From: DATKAB01 sp964542745
GTDB taxonomy: Bacteria; Eisenbacteria; RBG-16-71-46
DNA length: 59,047 nucleotides
Direction of reading: 5' to 3'
Assembly: GCA_964542745.1 (NCBI GenBank)
Contig: CAZIVR010000009.1
Location: forward strand, 1 to 59,047
Shown here: positions 18,729-26,998 of the stretch, in pieces
How positions within the stretch are numbered: the first letter of the stretch is position 1
How the letters are laid out: every line of letters begins with the position of its first letter
Made by a program: the position numbers and the translations under genes
The notes under the pieces: model-generated
What the model was told of the DNA's origin: nothing
The model's database searches: none
What the model saw: the letters and a program-made list of their open reading frames with translations, nothing else

Positions 18729-19997
18729 CTAGGCGTACACCCCGCGCAGCGTGATCACCTTCACCACGCGCTCGATCGCCACCATGAAGGCGGCGACCCG
18801 CATGTTGACCCGGTGCTCGACGCTCTTGGCCAGCACGTCGCGGGAGGCCTGGACCATGTACTGTTCGAGCCGCGAGTTGACCTCGGCCTCGGTCCAGTAG
18901 AAGCCCATGCGGTTCTGGACCCACTCGAAGTAGGACACCGTGACCCCGCCGGAGTTGCAGAGGATGTCGGGGATCACGAAGACGCCCTTCTTCTCGAGGA
19001 TCTGGTCCGCGTCGGGGGTGGTCGGCCCGTTGGCGCCCTCGGCGATGATGCGCGCCTTCACGCTGGCCGCGTTCTCGTGCGTGATCTGGTTCTCGAGCGC
19101 CGCCGGGACCAGGATGTCGCAGTCGACCTCGATGATGGAGCCGGAGAGCGGCTGGCTGCCCGGGAAGCCCGCGACGCCGCGGCGGTCCGCCACGTAGCGG
19201 ATCAGGGCCGGGACGTCGAGCCCGGCCGGGTTGTGGATCGCGCCCGTCACGTCCGACACCGCCACCACCCGGGCGCCGTCCTTCGCCATCAGGTCGGCGG
19301 CCACCGAGCCCACGTTGCCGAAGCCCTGCACCGCCACCCGCGCCCCGGAGAGCGAGATCTTGAGGTGCTTGCAGGCCTCGCGCACGCAGAAGAGGACGCC
19401 GCGGCCGGTCGCCTCGCGCCGGCCGGCCGAGCCTCCGACCTCGAGGGGCTTGCCGGTCACGACCGCGTACTCGGTGCGGCGCTCGTGCATGGAATACGTG
19501 TCCACGATCCACGCCATCACCTGCTCGTTGGTGTTGACGTCGGGCGCGGGCACGTCGCTCTCGGGGCCGAACAGGTCGGAGAGATCCGCGGCGTAGCGGC
19601 GCGTGAGCCGCTCCAGCTCGCCCTTCGACATCTGGCCCGGGTCGCAGATGATCCCGCCCTTGCCGCCCCCAAACGGGATGTTCACGACCGCGCACTTCCA
19701 GGTCATCCACGCGGCCAGCGCGCCAACCTCGTCGAGCGTGACGTCCGGGTGGTAGCGGATCCCGCCCTTGGCGGGTCCGCGCACGATCGAGTGCTGGACG
19801 CGGTAGCCGGTGAAGACCCGCAGCGTGCCGTCGTCCATCTGGATCGGCAGCGACACGATGGTCGCGCGCCGGGGCTTCTTGATGATCTCGCGGATGCCGT
19901 CGGGCAGGTTCAGGCGCGAGGCCGCCTCGTCGAACTGCCTCTCGGCGTTGCGAAGCGGGTTCAGCTCCTTCTGGCTGTTGCTGCCTTCGGCGCGCAT
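18729..19997 (-). CDS. gdhA: Glutamate dehydrogenase (Glu/Leu/Phe/Val dehydrogenase family)
   Basis: 422 residues, like hexameric NAD-type glutamate dehydrogenases. It interconverts glutamate and 2-oxoglutarate plus ammonia. Motifs: KGGIRYHP and PFGGGKGGI with the substrate and catalytic lysines, APDVNTNEQVMAW, the Rossmann turn GFGNVG, and ILCNSGGVTVSYFEWVQN. These are all typical of true glutamate dehydrogenases rather than leucine dehydrogenases, though coenzyme choice cannot be read safely. The ATG at 19997 follows GGAGGAA. It is monocistronic with its own promoter and a striking inverted repeat upstream. Confidence 0.94.
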   Translation of the reverse strand: MRAEGSNSQKELNPLRNAERQFDEAASRLNLPDGIREIIKKPRRATIVSLPIQMDDGTLRVFTGYRVQHSIVRGPAKGGIRYHPDVTLDEVGALAAWMTWKCAVVNIPFGGGKGGIICDPGQMSKGELERLTRRYAADLSDLFGPESDVPAPDVNTNEQVMAWIVDTYSMHERRTEYAVVTGKPLEVGGSAGRREATGRGVLFCVREACKHLKISLSGARVAVQGFGNVGSVAADLMAKDGARVVAVSDVTGAIHNPAGLDVPALIRYVADRRGVAGFPGSQPLSGSIIEVDCDILVPAALENQITHENAASVKARIIAEGANGPTTPDADQILEKKGVFVIPDILCNSGGVTVSYFEWVQNRMGFYWTEAEVNSRLEQYMVQASRDVLAKSVEHRVNMRVAAFMVAIERVVKVITLRGVYA

Positions 19998-20104
19998 GCG
20001 TTCCTCCGGTGCGTCCGGCCGGCTCGCGACGGGCTCGGGGGCGATGCGCTCCCCGGACGCGGCGCCAGCGGGCGGCGGTTGGGCTCCATCAGTCGGATTG
20101 GGGT

Positions 20105-20138
20105 TTCGAAGCGGGCGGAGTATAGGGGGCGCTTCGAA
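20105..20138. promoter_or_regulatory. Candidate operator: 9-bp inverted repeat flanking the gdhA -10 box
   Basis: TTCGAAGCG (20105-20113) and its exact reverse complement CGCTTCGAA (20130-20138) are 16 bases apart, with TATACT between them. Each arm contains the palindrome TTCGAA. The spacing of arm centres, 25 bases, is just over two helical turns. A protein bound here would cover the promoter. Confidence 0.5.
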
Positions 20139-20148
20139 GGGCCCACAA
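20119..20148 (-). promoter_or_regulatory. Candidate promoter of the glutamate dehydrogenase gene
   Basis: On the minus strand TTGTGG (20143-20148) and TATACT (20119-20124, 5/6 match) are separated by 18 bases. The -10 box sits between the two arms of the inverted repeat at 20105-20138. The leader to the ATG at 19997 would be about 115 bases. Confidence 0.5.
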
Positions 20149-20245
20149 GGCGCCCGGCGGGGCCGCGGGCCGCGCGGCGCGGGGACTCGGGCGGACTCGG
20201 CGGCCCCGGGCGACACGGGGCGGGGCCGGGAAGCCGCCGCCCCGG

Positions 20246-20283
20246 AAAACACGGCGGGGGGCGTCCCGAAGGACGCCCCCCGC
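20246..20283 (-). terminator. Strong intrinsic terminator of the beta-barrel gene at 20306
   Basis: Read on the minus strand, a perfect 13-bp stem (20271-20283 with 20254-20266) closed by a TTCG tetraloop is followed by CGTGTTTT. It lies 22 bases after the stop codon. Confidence 0.9.
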
Positions 20284-20305
20284 GTGCTTCAAGCGTGCTC
20301 GAAGA

Positions 20306-21580
20306 TCAGAACGCGTACGTCGCGGTGACCTTCGGGAACACCGGGGCGTCTTCCGACGACACGGTGGTGAACGTGTTGTAGAAGTTCGGATCCATGATGG
20401 CATCGAACTGGAGGCCGCCGACCTTGACGCCGCAGCCCAGCTCCATGTTGAAGCGGGTGAACGTCGCCGTCACCTTGTTGCTGGTGTTGGCGCGCGGCTC
20501 GGCCTTGACCTTGGCGTAGACGTCCTGGGTCGCGCCGAAACGGAGCGTGAGCCAGGGGTTCACGTGGGTCTCGAGGGCGGCGAAGATCTGAGGATAGATG
20601 GACTCCTCGATCTTCTTGTTGTCGGCCGCAGCGCCGACAGCACCACCCGGCGAGCCGGGCAGGAACGGACCCGCCGAGAAGAGCGGTCCGTCCTGGTCCA
20701 CCGTGTTGCGGGCGGCGGTGAGGCCCAGCACGAACAGGTCGTTCTGGTTGAGCGTCCAGTTGCCCGCCACGCCCAGCTGCCAGCCCTTCTGGGTGGCATC
20801 CGACGTGGTCGTGGTCGAACCGACGGTCCGCTTCACCGAGTAGTCGTAGGAGTAGTACTTCAGCACCGGCGTCACCATGACGTTCGGCTGCCACTGCCAC
20901 ATCATGCGGGCCGCCAGCATGTAGGCCGCCGGCTTGTCGTCCGAGGCGTTCGTGTTGCCGCCGATCGGCGCGGCCGTCCGCTCGAACGTGCGGGTCTGGT
21001 AGAGCACCGAGCCCTCGAACATCGTGCTCGGGTTGATCTCGAAGCCGATGCCGCCGCTGATGCCGGAAAGATTGCGCATGAAGTTCGCGCTGTCCGGCAG
21101 GGTGATCGTCGTCATCGTGGTCGGCGTGCTGGATTCCCACTCGCCGAACGAGCGGTTGAGGCGGGCGCCGAGGCTGGTGCCGCCGAACCGCTTGCCCCAC
21201 ATGATGTCGAAGGAGTGGTTGTTGTTGGTGTTGTTGTCCCAGCCGCCGACGCCCGTGCCGGGGTGCGACCAGGTGTCGCCCTGGCCGAGGCTCGGCGTGG
21301 TCTCGCGGAGGTGGATCGCCCACGTTCCCGTGCGACCCTCGAACAGGTTGCCCAGCACGGCGCCGACCGACCGGTCGTAGAAGCCGCTGCCGAACTCGCC
21401 GTAGACCAGGTTCCCGACGTGGGAGACACCGGACACGTAGGTGTGGATGTTCGTGTAGTCCTTGACGTAATCGTTCTGGATCGACATGCCCTCGACACGA
21501 GACGTCTGGGCATTGGCGACCACCGGCAGGGCCAGCGCGAGAGCCGCGATGGCGACCAGCTTGTTCCAGCGATTCAACAT
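20306..21580 (-). CDS. Predicted outer-membrane beta-barrel protein (porin-like)
   Basis: 424 residues. Signal peptide MLNRWNKLVAIAALALALPV with cleavage after VANAQ (about residue 25). The mature chain is built of amphipathic strands and Asn/Thr/Gly-rich turns and ends VFPKVTATYAF, the C-terminal Phe being the classic BAM recognition signal. It is less GC-rich in codon choice and richer in Asn and Thr than neighbours, as expected of an abundant outer-membrane protein. A strong AGGAGG precedes the ATG, and a strong terminator follows, both consistent with high expression. No family name can be given; a role as a porin or structural barrel is inference. Confidence 0.78.
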   Translation of the reverse strand: MLNRWNKLVAIAALALALPVVANAQTSRVEGMSIQNDYVKDYTNIHTYVSGVSHVGNLVYGEFGSGFYDRSVGAVLGNLFEGRTGTWAIHLRETTPSLGQGDTWSHPGTGVGGWDNNTNNNHSFDIMWGKRFGGTSLGARLNRSFGEWESSTPTTMTTITLPDSANFMRNLSGISGGIGFEINPSTMFEGSVLYQTRTFERTAAPIGGNTNASDDKPAAYMLAARMMWQWQPNVMVTPVLKYYSYDYSVKRTVGSTTTTSDATQKGWQLGVAGNWTLNQNDLFVLGLTAARNTVDQDGPLFSAGPFLPGSPGGAVGAAADNKKIEESIYPQIFAALETHVNPWLTLRFGATQDVYAKVKAEPRANTSNKVTATFTRFNMELGCGVKVGGLQFDAIMDPNFYNTFTTVSSEDAPVFPKVTATYAF

Positions 21581-21730
21581 TGCGAAAAGCCTCCTTGGCG
21601 GTTGTGAGTCAGAGCTACGAGTGCCACGTGCAGAACGCGACCCATCCGGGCCGGTTTGCTACGACGCGGTTCGGTTCGAAGCCCCACCTCCTTTCAGAGC
21701 CGTCTTTCGATTGATTCTGGATTGCAAGGC

Positions 21731-21760
21731 AAAAGCTCCATCGCTTCCGTGTGATGGAGC
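21731..21760 (-). terminator. Intrinsic terminator after the NlpC/GWxTD gene pair
   Basis: On the minus strand an 8-bp stem GCTCCATC/GATGGAGC (21753-21760 with 21735-21742) with a 10-base loop is followed directly by TTTT. It lies about 90 bases after the stop at 21847 and before the leader of the beta-barrel gene. Confidence 0.75.
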
Positions 21761-21846
21761 ACAGAGAAATGCCAGGACCTCGACCTCCCGAGTGGAAGGA
21801 TCCTGGCGAACGCCCGCGGCACAGTAGGTGAGGGTTCGAAACGCTG

Positions 21847-22746
21847 TCAAGGCGATTTTCCCCCTCGGACTGCCGGTTTCGGGGCCCTCGGGGCCGCTCC
21901 CGTCGGGCGGAAGCAGCCTCGCAACTGCACGAGCAAATCTTTCTCGCACAATGCATTATCAGGATCCAACGAGGCGTGATGGACGGTCCCACGGCAGTGC
22001 ACGTACGAGCACCGGTCCACCATGATTCCGACGTGGGATGCGGGCCTGCCCGCGAGCCCGAAGAAGACCAGGTCCCCCTCGCGCGGCGCCTCGGCCCGGC
22101 CGAGGCGCCTGCAGGCGCGAAGCTGGTCCTTCGCGTCGCGAGGCAACGGAACGCCTCGCTCCGCGAACACGGACTGGGTGAATCCGGAGCAGTCGAAGCC
22201 GGCCGGAGTGCGCCCTCCCCACAGGTAGGGAGACCCCAGCAGGGAGGCGAGCCTCCACGCGAGCGCGGGAGGGCGGCTCCCGGCCCGGGCCAGCGACGCC
22301 TTCGGAAGCATTCCCGTCCTGCCGTCGGGCAGGCGAACCGTGGCCTTCCCGCCCCGGCTCCGGATCACGGCCACCCTCGAGCCCAGGAACACCGGGGTCA
22401 GGGTTCGGCGCGGCTCGGCAGCGTCCCGGACGGTCGCGATCGGGGCCGAGACGCGAAAGGTGGCCTCCGACCGCCAGCGCCGGAGCTCCGCGGGCCCGGC
22501 CCGCCGCAGCGCCCATGCCCGGATCCAGCCCGGGTAGCCGTCCTCGAGGCCCCGCACCCGGAGCCAGCGCCCGTGGTCGCGGGAGCCTTCGATCCGAACC
22601 GACTCGCCCAGCAGGAGCTGGCTGCGCAATTCCGACTCGTGGGCCGGCTCGCGGCGCAGGTCGGCCGCGGCGATGACCACGATCCCGTGGGAGGCCCCTG
22701 GGCTTCCCGAGGGGATCGCGCCACGCGAGCGGCTCGGGCGACTCAT
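21847..22746 (-). CDS. NlpC/P60 cysteine peptidase with SH3 domains (YkfC-like)
   Basis: 299 residues. Two SH3-like segments (about 20-85 and 95-150) precede an NlpC/P60 domain with catalytic Cys186 in FDCSGFTQSVF, His238 in ASHVGIMVD and a third polar residue at His250. This SH3-SH3-NlpC order is that of gamma-D-glutamyl-diamino acid peptidases that trim cell-wall peptides. No signal peptide is visible, unlike secreted wall hydrolases, which suggests a role in murein-peptide recycling in the cytoplasm, or a non-classical route. The ATG at 22746 overlaps the GWxTD gene as ATGA. Confidence 0.88.
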   Translation of the reverse strand: MSRPSRSRGAIPSGSPGASHGIVVIAAADLRREPAHESELRSQLLLGESVRIEGSRDHGRWLRVRGLEDGYPGWIRAWALRRAGPAELRRWRSEATFRVSAPIATVRDAAEPRRTLTPVFLGSRVAVIRSRGGKATVRLPDGRTGMLPKASLARAGSRPPALAWRLASLLGSPYLWGGRTPAGFDCSGFTQSVFAERGVPLPRDAKDQLRACRRLGRAEAPREGDLVFFGLAGRPASHVGIMVDRCSYVHCRGTVHHASLDPDNALCEKDLLVQLRGCFRPTGAAPRAPKPAVRGGKSP

Positions 22747-24017
22747 TCGAGTCCCGAGGGCACCCAGACGAAGCGGCCGAACCCCTCGCGATCCACGAAC
22801 ACCAGGCGCCGGTAGGGCTGCTGGTAGTACCAGATCTCGATCTGCGGGCTCTGCACGGTGGCCGGGCGGGTCTCGATCTGGTCGGGAGGGCCGTAGCGGA
22901 TGTAGGCCTTGCCCATGTCCGAGCGCCAGCCGGCGCCGAATCCCTGGAAGTGCCGTTCCGCGTAGCGGACGCGGCGGACGAAGTCGAGGAGCGCCTCGTT
23001 GCGCGGGGTCTCCGGGGTGGGATCGCGGCGGCTCCAGAACTCCTCCCAGCCCGAGTCGCGCGCGGAGGCCGGGAGCCTGCGCAGCGCCTCGACCTCGGCG
23101 TCGTCGGCGATGTAGGCGAGCGGTTCGAGCATGCGCTCGAAATCGGCCCCTCGCGGGGGACCGCTCTCCTCGACCTCGAACGAACGGCTCACGCGCCAGT
23201 GGCTGCGGCCCTCGACCAGTTCGGCCTCGAGCGAGTAGCCGCCCACGAACAGGTCGGTGCGCGAGGGAGCCAGCAGCAGCGGCTCCCCGGTCGCGGCCGC
23301 GGTCACGGTGCGCTCGTCGCTCAGCAGCACGGCCCCCGACTCGTCCTTGAGCCGCAGCACGAGCTCGTAGCGCCGCGGCCAGCTCCCGGGCCGCCGGTCG
23401 AACAGCACCGCCCGGCCGGCCAGACGCTCCACCTCGCGCCCGAAGCGGCGCTCGGCCCGGGGCGTGAATCGGCCGGTCGAATCGGCCGTGCCGAGCTCGA
23501 GATCCGAGAAGCCCACCGGCACCCGCGACCAGTCCTCGATCGTGACCGGCTCGGAGGCCGACGACGCCTGATCGGCCTGCAGGTCGTGAAGGCCGACCCT
23601 CAGGGAGTAGCGGCCCGGCGGCGCGCGGAGCGTGTCGCGGACCTGGAGCACGGCGTTCGGCGAGCGGGTGGAGGCGTAGCCCGGCAACAGCACGTGACGC
23701 GGGCGGCTGCTGCCGTAGCCGCGCCCGCCCCGGCGGGAATCGAGGGCGATCGTCACCTCCGCCGCCGCCGCGTAGCCCCGCTCGGTCCGCACCCACTGGA
23801 GCTCCGTGTAGGGCACCGACACGCTCACCACCAGCGAGGGCCGGCCCTCGCCGTCCCGGATCACGGAGAGATCGGCGCTGAAGATGGGCGGGGTCTCGGC
23901 ACGCAGCGTCGGAAGCTCGGCGAAGGCCCGAAGCGGGGGGAGCATGGCCGCGGCGGCGCAGGCGAGGGCGAGCAGCGGGGCCACTCGAGGACGGGTGGAA
24001 GGCTCGGCATTCGCCAC
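22743..24017 (-). CDS. Secreted GWxTD domain-containing protein
   Basis: 424 residues, signal peptide with Ala-rich core at about 12-33. The first 270 residues are beta-rich. The C-terminal domain matches the GWxTD family: YIADDAEVEALRRLP, then FWSRRDPTPETPRNE, then GWRSDMGKAYIRYGPPDQIE and the tyrosine-rich WYYQQPYRRLVF. The name-giving motif is GWRSD here, Ser replacing Thr. The family is widespread in FCB-group bacteria and has no established function. GTG start at 24017. Overlap with the NlpC gene suggests the two act in the same envelope process. Confidence 0.85.
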   Translation of the reverse strand: MANAEPSTRPRVAPLLALACAAAAMLPPLRAFAELPTLRAETPPIFSADLSVIRDGEGRPSLVVSVSVPYTELQWVRTERGYAAAAEVTIALDSRRGGRGYGSSRPRHVLLPGYASTRSPNAVLQVRDTLRAPPGRYSLRVGLHDLQADQASSASEPVTIEDWSRVPVGFSDLELGTADSTGRFTPRAERRFGREVERLAGRAVLFDRRPGSWPRRYELVLRLKDESGAVLLSDERTVTAAATGEPLLLAPSRTDLFVGGYSLEAELVEGRSHWRVSRSFEVEESGPPRGADFERMLEPLAYIADDAEVEALRRLPASARDSGWEEFWSRRDPTPETPRNEALLDFVRRVRYAERHFQGFGAGWRSDMGKAYIRYGPPDQIETRPATVQSPQIEIWYYQQPYRRLVFVDREGFGRFVWVPSGLE

Positions 24018-24175
24018 GGGCCGACGCTAGCACACGGTCGCGAGCAGCGACCAACTCCGCCGGGGTGGCGGGCGGGGTCGCGCGCGGCCCGGGCGGCCCC
24101 GGTGAGGATTCGGTCGCGCCCCCGCCCGCGATGGACTAGTGTAGGCGCCGACCGGCCGGGCTCCTCGGCGATGCA

Positions 24176-26998
24176 ATGAACGGCATGACTCCATTCCAAA
24201 ATCCACGCGGCGGGCGCCGAGTCGCCCGCTGGGCCCCGGTCCTGGCACTCCTGATCGCGGTCGCGCCCGCGCATGCCACCATGCCCACGCCCGCGGGCGA
24301 GGTCCCGGAGGCGCTGGCGGAGGGCTTCCGCGCCGGACTCTTCTCCCTCCCCCAGCACGCGCTCCCGACCGGGACCAGCGCGGTCCGCGGCGTCTGGCAC
24401 GTGCCCGTGATCCTGGTGGGCTTCGCCGGCTCCCCCCTCACGATCGGGGCCGCGGAGTTCGAGACCGCGCTCTTCGACTCGACCGGCTCCACCCCCAGCG
24501 GATCGGTCCGGGACTACTACCGCTGGGTGTCCGGCGACCGGCTGCGGCTCTCCGGGAAGGTGGTCGCGACCGTGAACCTGCCGAACACGCGCGCCTACTA
24601 CGCGCAGGGGTACTGGGGCCTCACCCGCTCGAGCACGCCCGAGAACCTCTACGGCATGGTCCGCGACGCCCTGCTGACCTGCGATGGGTCGGTGGACTGG
24701 GGCCCCTTCGACGTGGACCACGACGGGTTCGTGGACGTGCTCTGGGTGATCCACCAGGGCGTCGGCGGCGAGACCACTGCGGACCGGACCAACCTCTGGT
24801 CCATCACCTCGCGCATGGGCGCCGGTTGGACGTTCGGCGGCACCTTCACCAGCACGCAGCGCATCCCCGGCACCAGCAACCAGTTCTACAAGGTGGACGT
24901 CTTCTCCACGCTGCCCGAGCTGTCCGCCATCATCCCCGGGAGGCGCGCCGAGATCGGCACCTTCTGCCACGAGTTCGGCCACGCCCTCGGGCTCCCCGAC
25001 CTGTACGACACGAGCGGCATTCCCGCCGGTTTCGCGAACGCCGGGCCGGGGCACTGGAGCCTGATGTCCACCGGCGGCTACGGCGGACAGGGCCTCACGC
25101 CCGAGCGCCCGTCCCACATCGGCGGCTGGTGCCAGCGGTTCCTGGGATGGGCCCAGACCGTTCGCCCGACCGAAGACACGCTCATCACGCTGAGGCCGAT
25201 CGCGCGCGGGGACCCGCTCATCGAGGTCTGGTTCCAGGGAGAGGAGAGCCCGGAGCACTTCCTCATCGAGAACCGCAACCGCGAGAGCTTCGACTCCACG
25301 CTCTACACGAGCGGGCTCATCGTCTATCACGTGGACGAGGGCGTGATTTCCCAGCGCCTCGCGGGCAACCACGTGAACGTCGGCATGACCCCGGGGCTGC
25401 TGATCCTCGAGGGAGACGGCGACGACGACCTCGTGCGCGGAACCAACCGCGGCGACGCCAACGATCCGCTGCCAGGGGCGATGAACCGCACCGCGGTCAG
25501 CGACGAGACCCTTCCGAACCTGAAGAGCTTCCGGGGCGCCTACAGCAACCTGGCCCTCGGGGACATCGAGCGCATCGGCCAGGACGTCCGGTTCCGGCTC
25601 CAGGTGCGCGCCCCGGGCTGGGGTTCGCAGCGCCCGGTCGGCGCCCCGTTCGGCACCACGTACGACAGCGGCCGTCCCGGCCGGTGGGCGCGCACCGACT
25701 CCGAGCGCCGCGTGCACGCGGTGCGCAGCGCGTGGATCGCGGGCCGGACGCAGATCGTCCTCGACAGCCGCCTCGGCGGGGTGTGGATGCCCGAGGAGGT
25801 GGTGAGCGCCTCACCGGTCGGCGCCTTCGACCCGGCGATCGCGACGCTGCCGGGAGGAGACCTGGCGGTGGTGTGGACCGACGGCCGGGGCGGGCGCTCG
25901 CAGATCTACTATCGCGCCCGCATCCGGGGCGCGTGGCAGCCCGAGGCCCTGGTCTCCAATCTTTCCGGCGACTCGCACCACGCCAGCATCGGGACCGACG
26001 ACCACGGCACGATCCAGGTCGCGTGGATCACCGACAACGCGGGGTCGCGTCGCATCTACTTCAAGCGTTTCGCGTACCTCGCGCCCTTCGGGATGGTCTC
26101 GGCGGTGACGTTCCCAGGCGAGAATCCGGACCCGCCCGCCCTCGAGGTGCGCCCGAACGGCCGGTCGTACCTGCTGTGGTCGGATCGCGCCGCGTTCCCG
26201 CCCCGGCTCTACCTCGCGCGATTCCACCCCGACTCCGGGGTCAGCGCGCGGGTCCCGCTCACCAGCACGCCGGCCGAGGCGCAGCTCGGGGTCTCGATGG
26301 CGGCGGATGGCGCCGGCGACCTCCACATCGTCTGGCAGGTGGCGGGGTCGGGCGTGAACGAACTGCATTACCAGCGGCGGCGCCTCTCGCTCCCTCCCGC
26401 TCCCCGGGACACGACGCTGGCCCGTTCCGGCTACCTGTTGCTCAACCCTTCGCTCGCGTGCGACGACAGCGGCGCGGTGCACGTGATGTACGAGAACTGG
26501 GGATCCCAGATCCCGGTTCCGCACTACCGGCTCTGGACCCCGGCGCGCGGCTGGGACCTGGGGGGGACCACGCTGGTGGCCGGTGGCGAAGGCGGCATCT
26601 TCCCGGCCGTGCTGCCCCATAGCCCGGGCGACGTGACCGCCCTCTACATCCGGCAGGACGGGCCCGAGCTGCAGGTCACCGAGCGAAGGCGAAGGCTCGG
26701 CGCCTCCGCGACGCTCTCCTCGCCTCCCGGCGCGCCGGCCGCCCCGGCGGGCTGGCGACTCGCGCCGAACCCGCTGCGGGCGGGCGGCGCGCTGAGCCTC
26801 GGGGCCGCGGGCGAGGGGACGGCGTTCGAGATCTACGACCTCTCGGGCCGACGCGTGGCCGAGGTGGACGCGGTGGCCCGCGGGAGCTGGCGCGAGGCAC
26901 GCCTGCCCGCCGGCGCGACGGCGGGCTGGGCGGGCGGCGTCTACTTCGCCCGGCTCCGCGGCGGCGGCGCGGCGGCGCGATTCGTGGTCCTGCGTTGA
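24176..26998 (+). CDS. M6 family (immune inhibitor A-like) metalloprotease with FlgD-like C-terminal domain
   Basis: 940 residues. Signal peptide near 16-35. The peptidase domain carries the zinc motif HEFGHALGLPDLYD with His265, Glu266, His269, and the downstream WSLM of the metzincin Met-turn. A calcium-site-like DVDHDGFVDV occurs at about 178. Residues 480-830 form a beta-propeller-like region with repeated WxxDxxGxxxIY patterns. The end (APNPLRAGG, then IYDLSGRRVAEV, GVYFARL) is an FlgD-like/T9SS-type C-terminal module. Such proteins are exported proteases of broad specificity. Start choice is uncertain (24176 or 24185, neither with a clear ribosome site). The stop overlaps the following TTG start. 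Confidence 0.92.
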   Translation: MNGMTPFQNPRGGRRVARWAPVLALLIAVAPAHATMPTPAGEVPEALAEGFRAGLFSLPQHALPTGTSAVRGVWHVPVILVGFAGSPLTIGAAEFETALFDSTGSTPSGSVRDYYRWVSGDRLRLSGKVVATVNLPNTRAYYAQGYWGLTRSSTPENLYGMVRDALLTCDGSVDWGPFDVDHDGFVDVLWVIHQGVGGETTADRTNLWSITSRMGAGWTFGGTFTSTQRIPGTSNQFYKVDVFSTLPELSAIIPGRRAEIGTFCHEFGHALGLPDLYDTSGIPAGFANAGPGHWSLMSTGGYGGQGLTPERPSHIGGWCQRFLGWAQTVRPTEDTLITLRPIARGDPLIEVWFQGEESPEHFLIENRNRESFDSTLYTSGLIVYHVDEGVISQRLAGNHVNVGMTPGLLILEGDGDDDLVRGTNRGDANDPLPGAMNRTAVSDETLPNLKSFRGAYSNLALGDIERIGQDVRFRLQVRAPGWGSQRPVGAPFGTTYDSGRPGRWARTDSERRVHAVRSAWIAGRTQIVLDSRLGGVWMPEEVVSASPVGAFDPAIATLPGGDLAVVWTDGRGGRSQIYYRARIRGAWQPEALVSNLSGDSHHASIGTDDHGTIQVAWITDNAGSRRIYFKRFAYLAPFGMVSAVTFPGENPDPPALEVRPNGRSYLLWSDRAAFPPRLYLARFHPDSGVSARVPLTSTPAEAQLGVSMAADGAGDLHIVWQVAGSGVNELHYQRRRLSLPPAPRDTTLARSGYLLLNPSLACDDSGAVHVMYENWGSQIPVPHYRLWTPARGWDLGGTTLVAGGEGGIFPAVLPHSPGDVTALYIRQDGPELQVTERRRRLGASATLSSPPGAPAAPAGWRLAPNPLRAGGALSLGAAGEGTAFEIYDLSGRRVAEVDAVARGSWREARLPAGATAGWAGGVYFARLRGGGAAARFVVLR

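Larger units (their letters stand above)
19998..20305. other. Intergenic region between gdhA and the beta-barrel gene
   Basis: 308 bases holding the gdhA leader, its promoter and inverted repeat, and the terminator of the following gene. About 100 bases between them (20,150-20,245) are plain GC-rich DNA in which I see nothing else. Confidence 0.7.

Noticed and set aside
21600..21650. Sigma54-like promoter (TGGCAC on the minus strand) before the beta-barrel gene
   Set aside because: The -12 half is absent: the bases at the right spacing are GCTCT, not TTGC.
21685..21694. AAAGGAGGTG ribosome-site-like sequence on the minus strand, upstream of the beta-barrel gene
   Set aside because: No start codon follows at a workable distance, and the true gene has its own AGGAGG further down.
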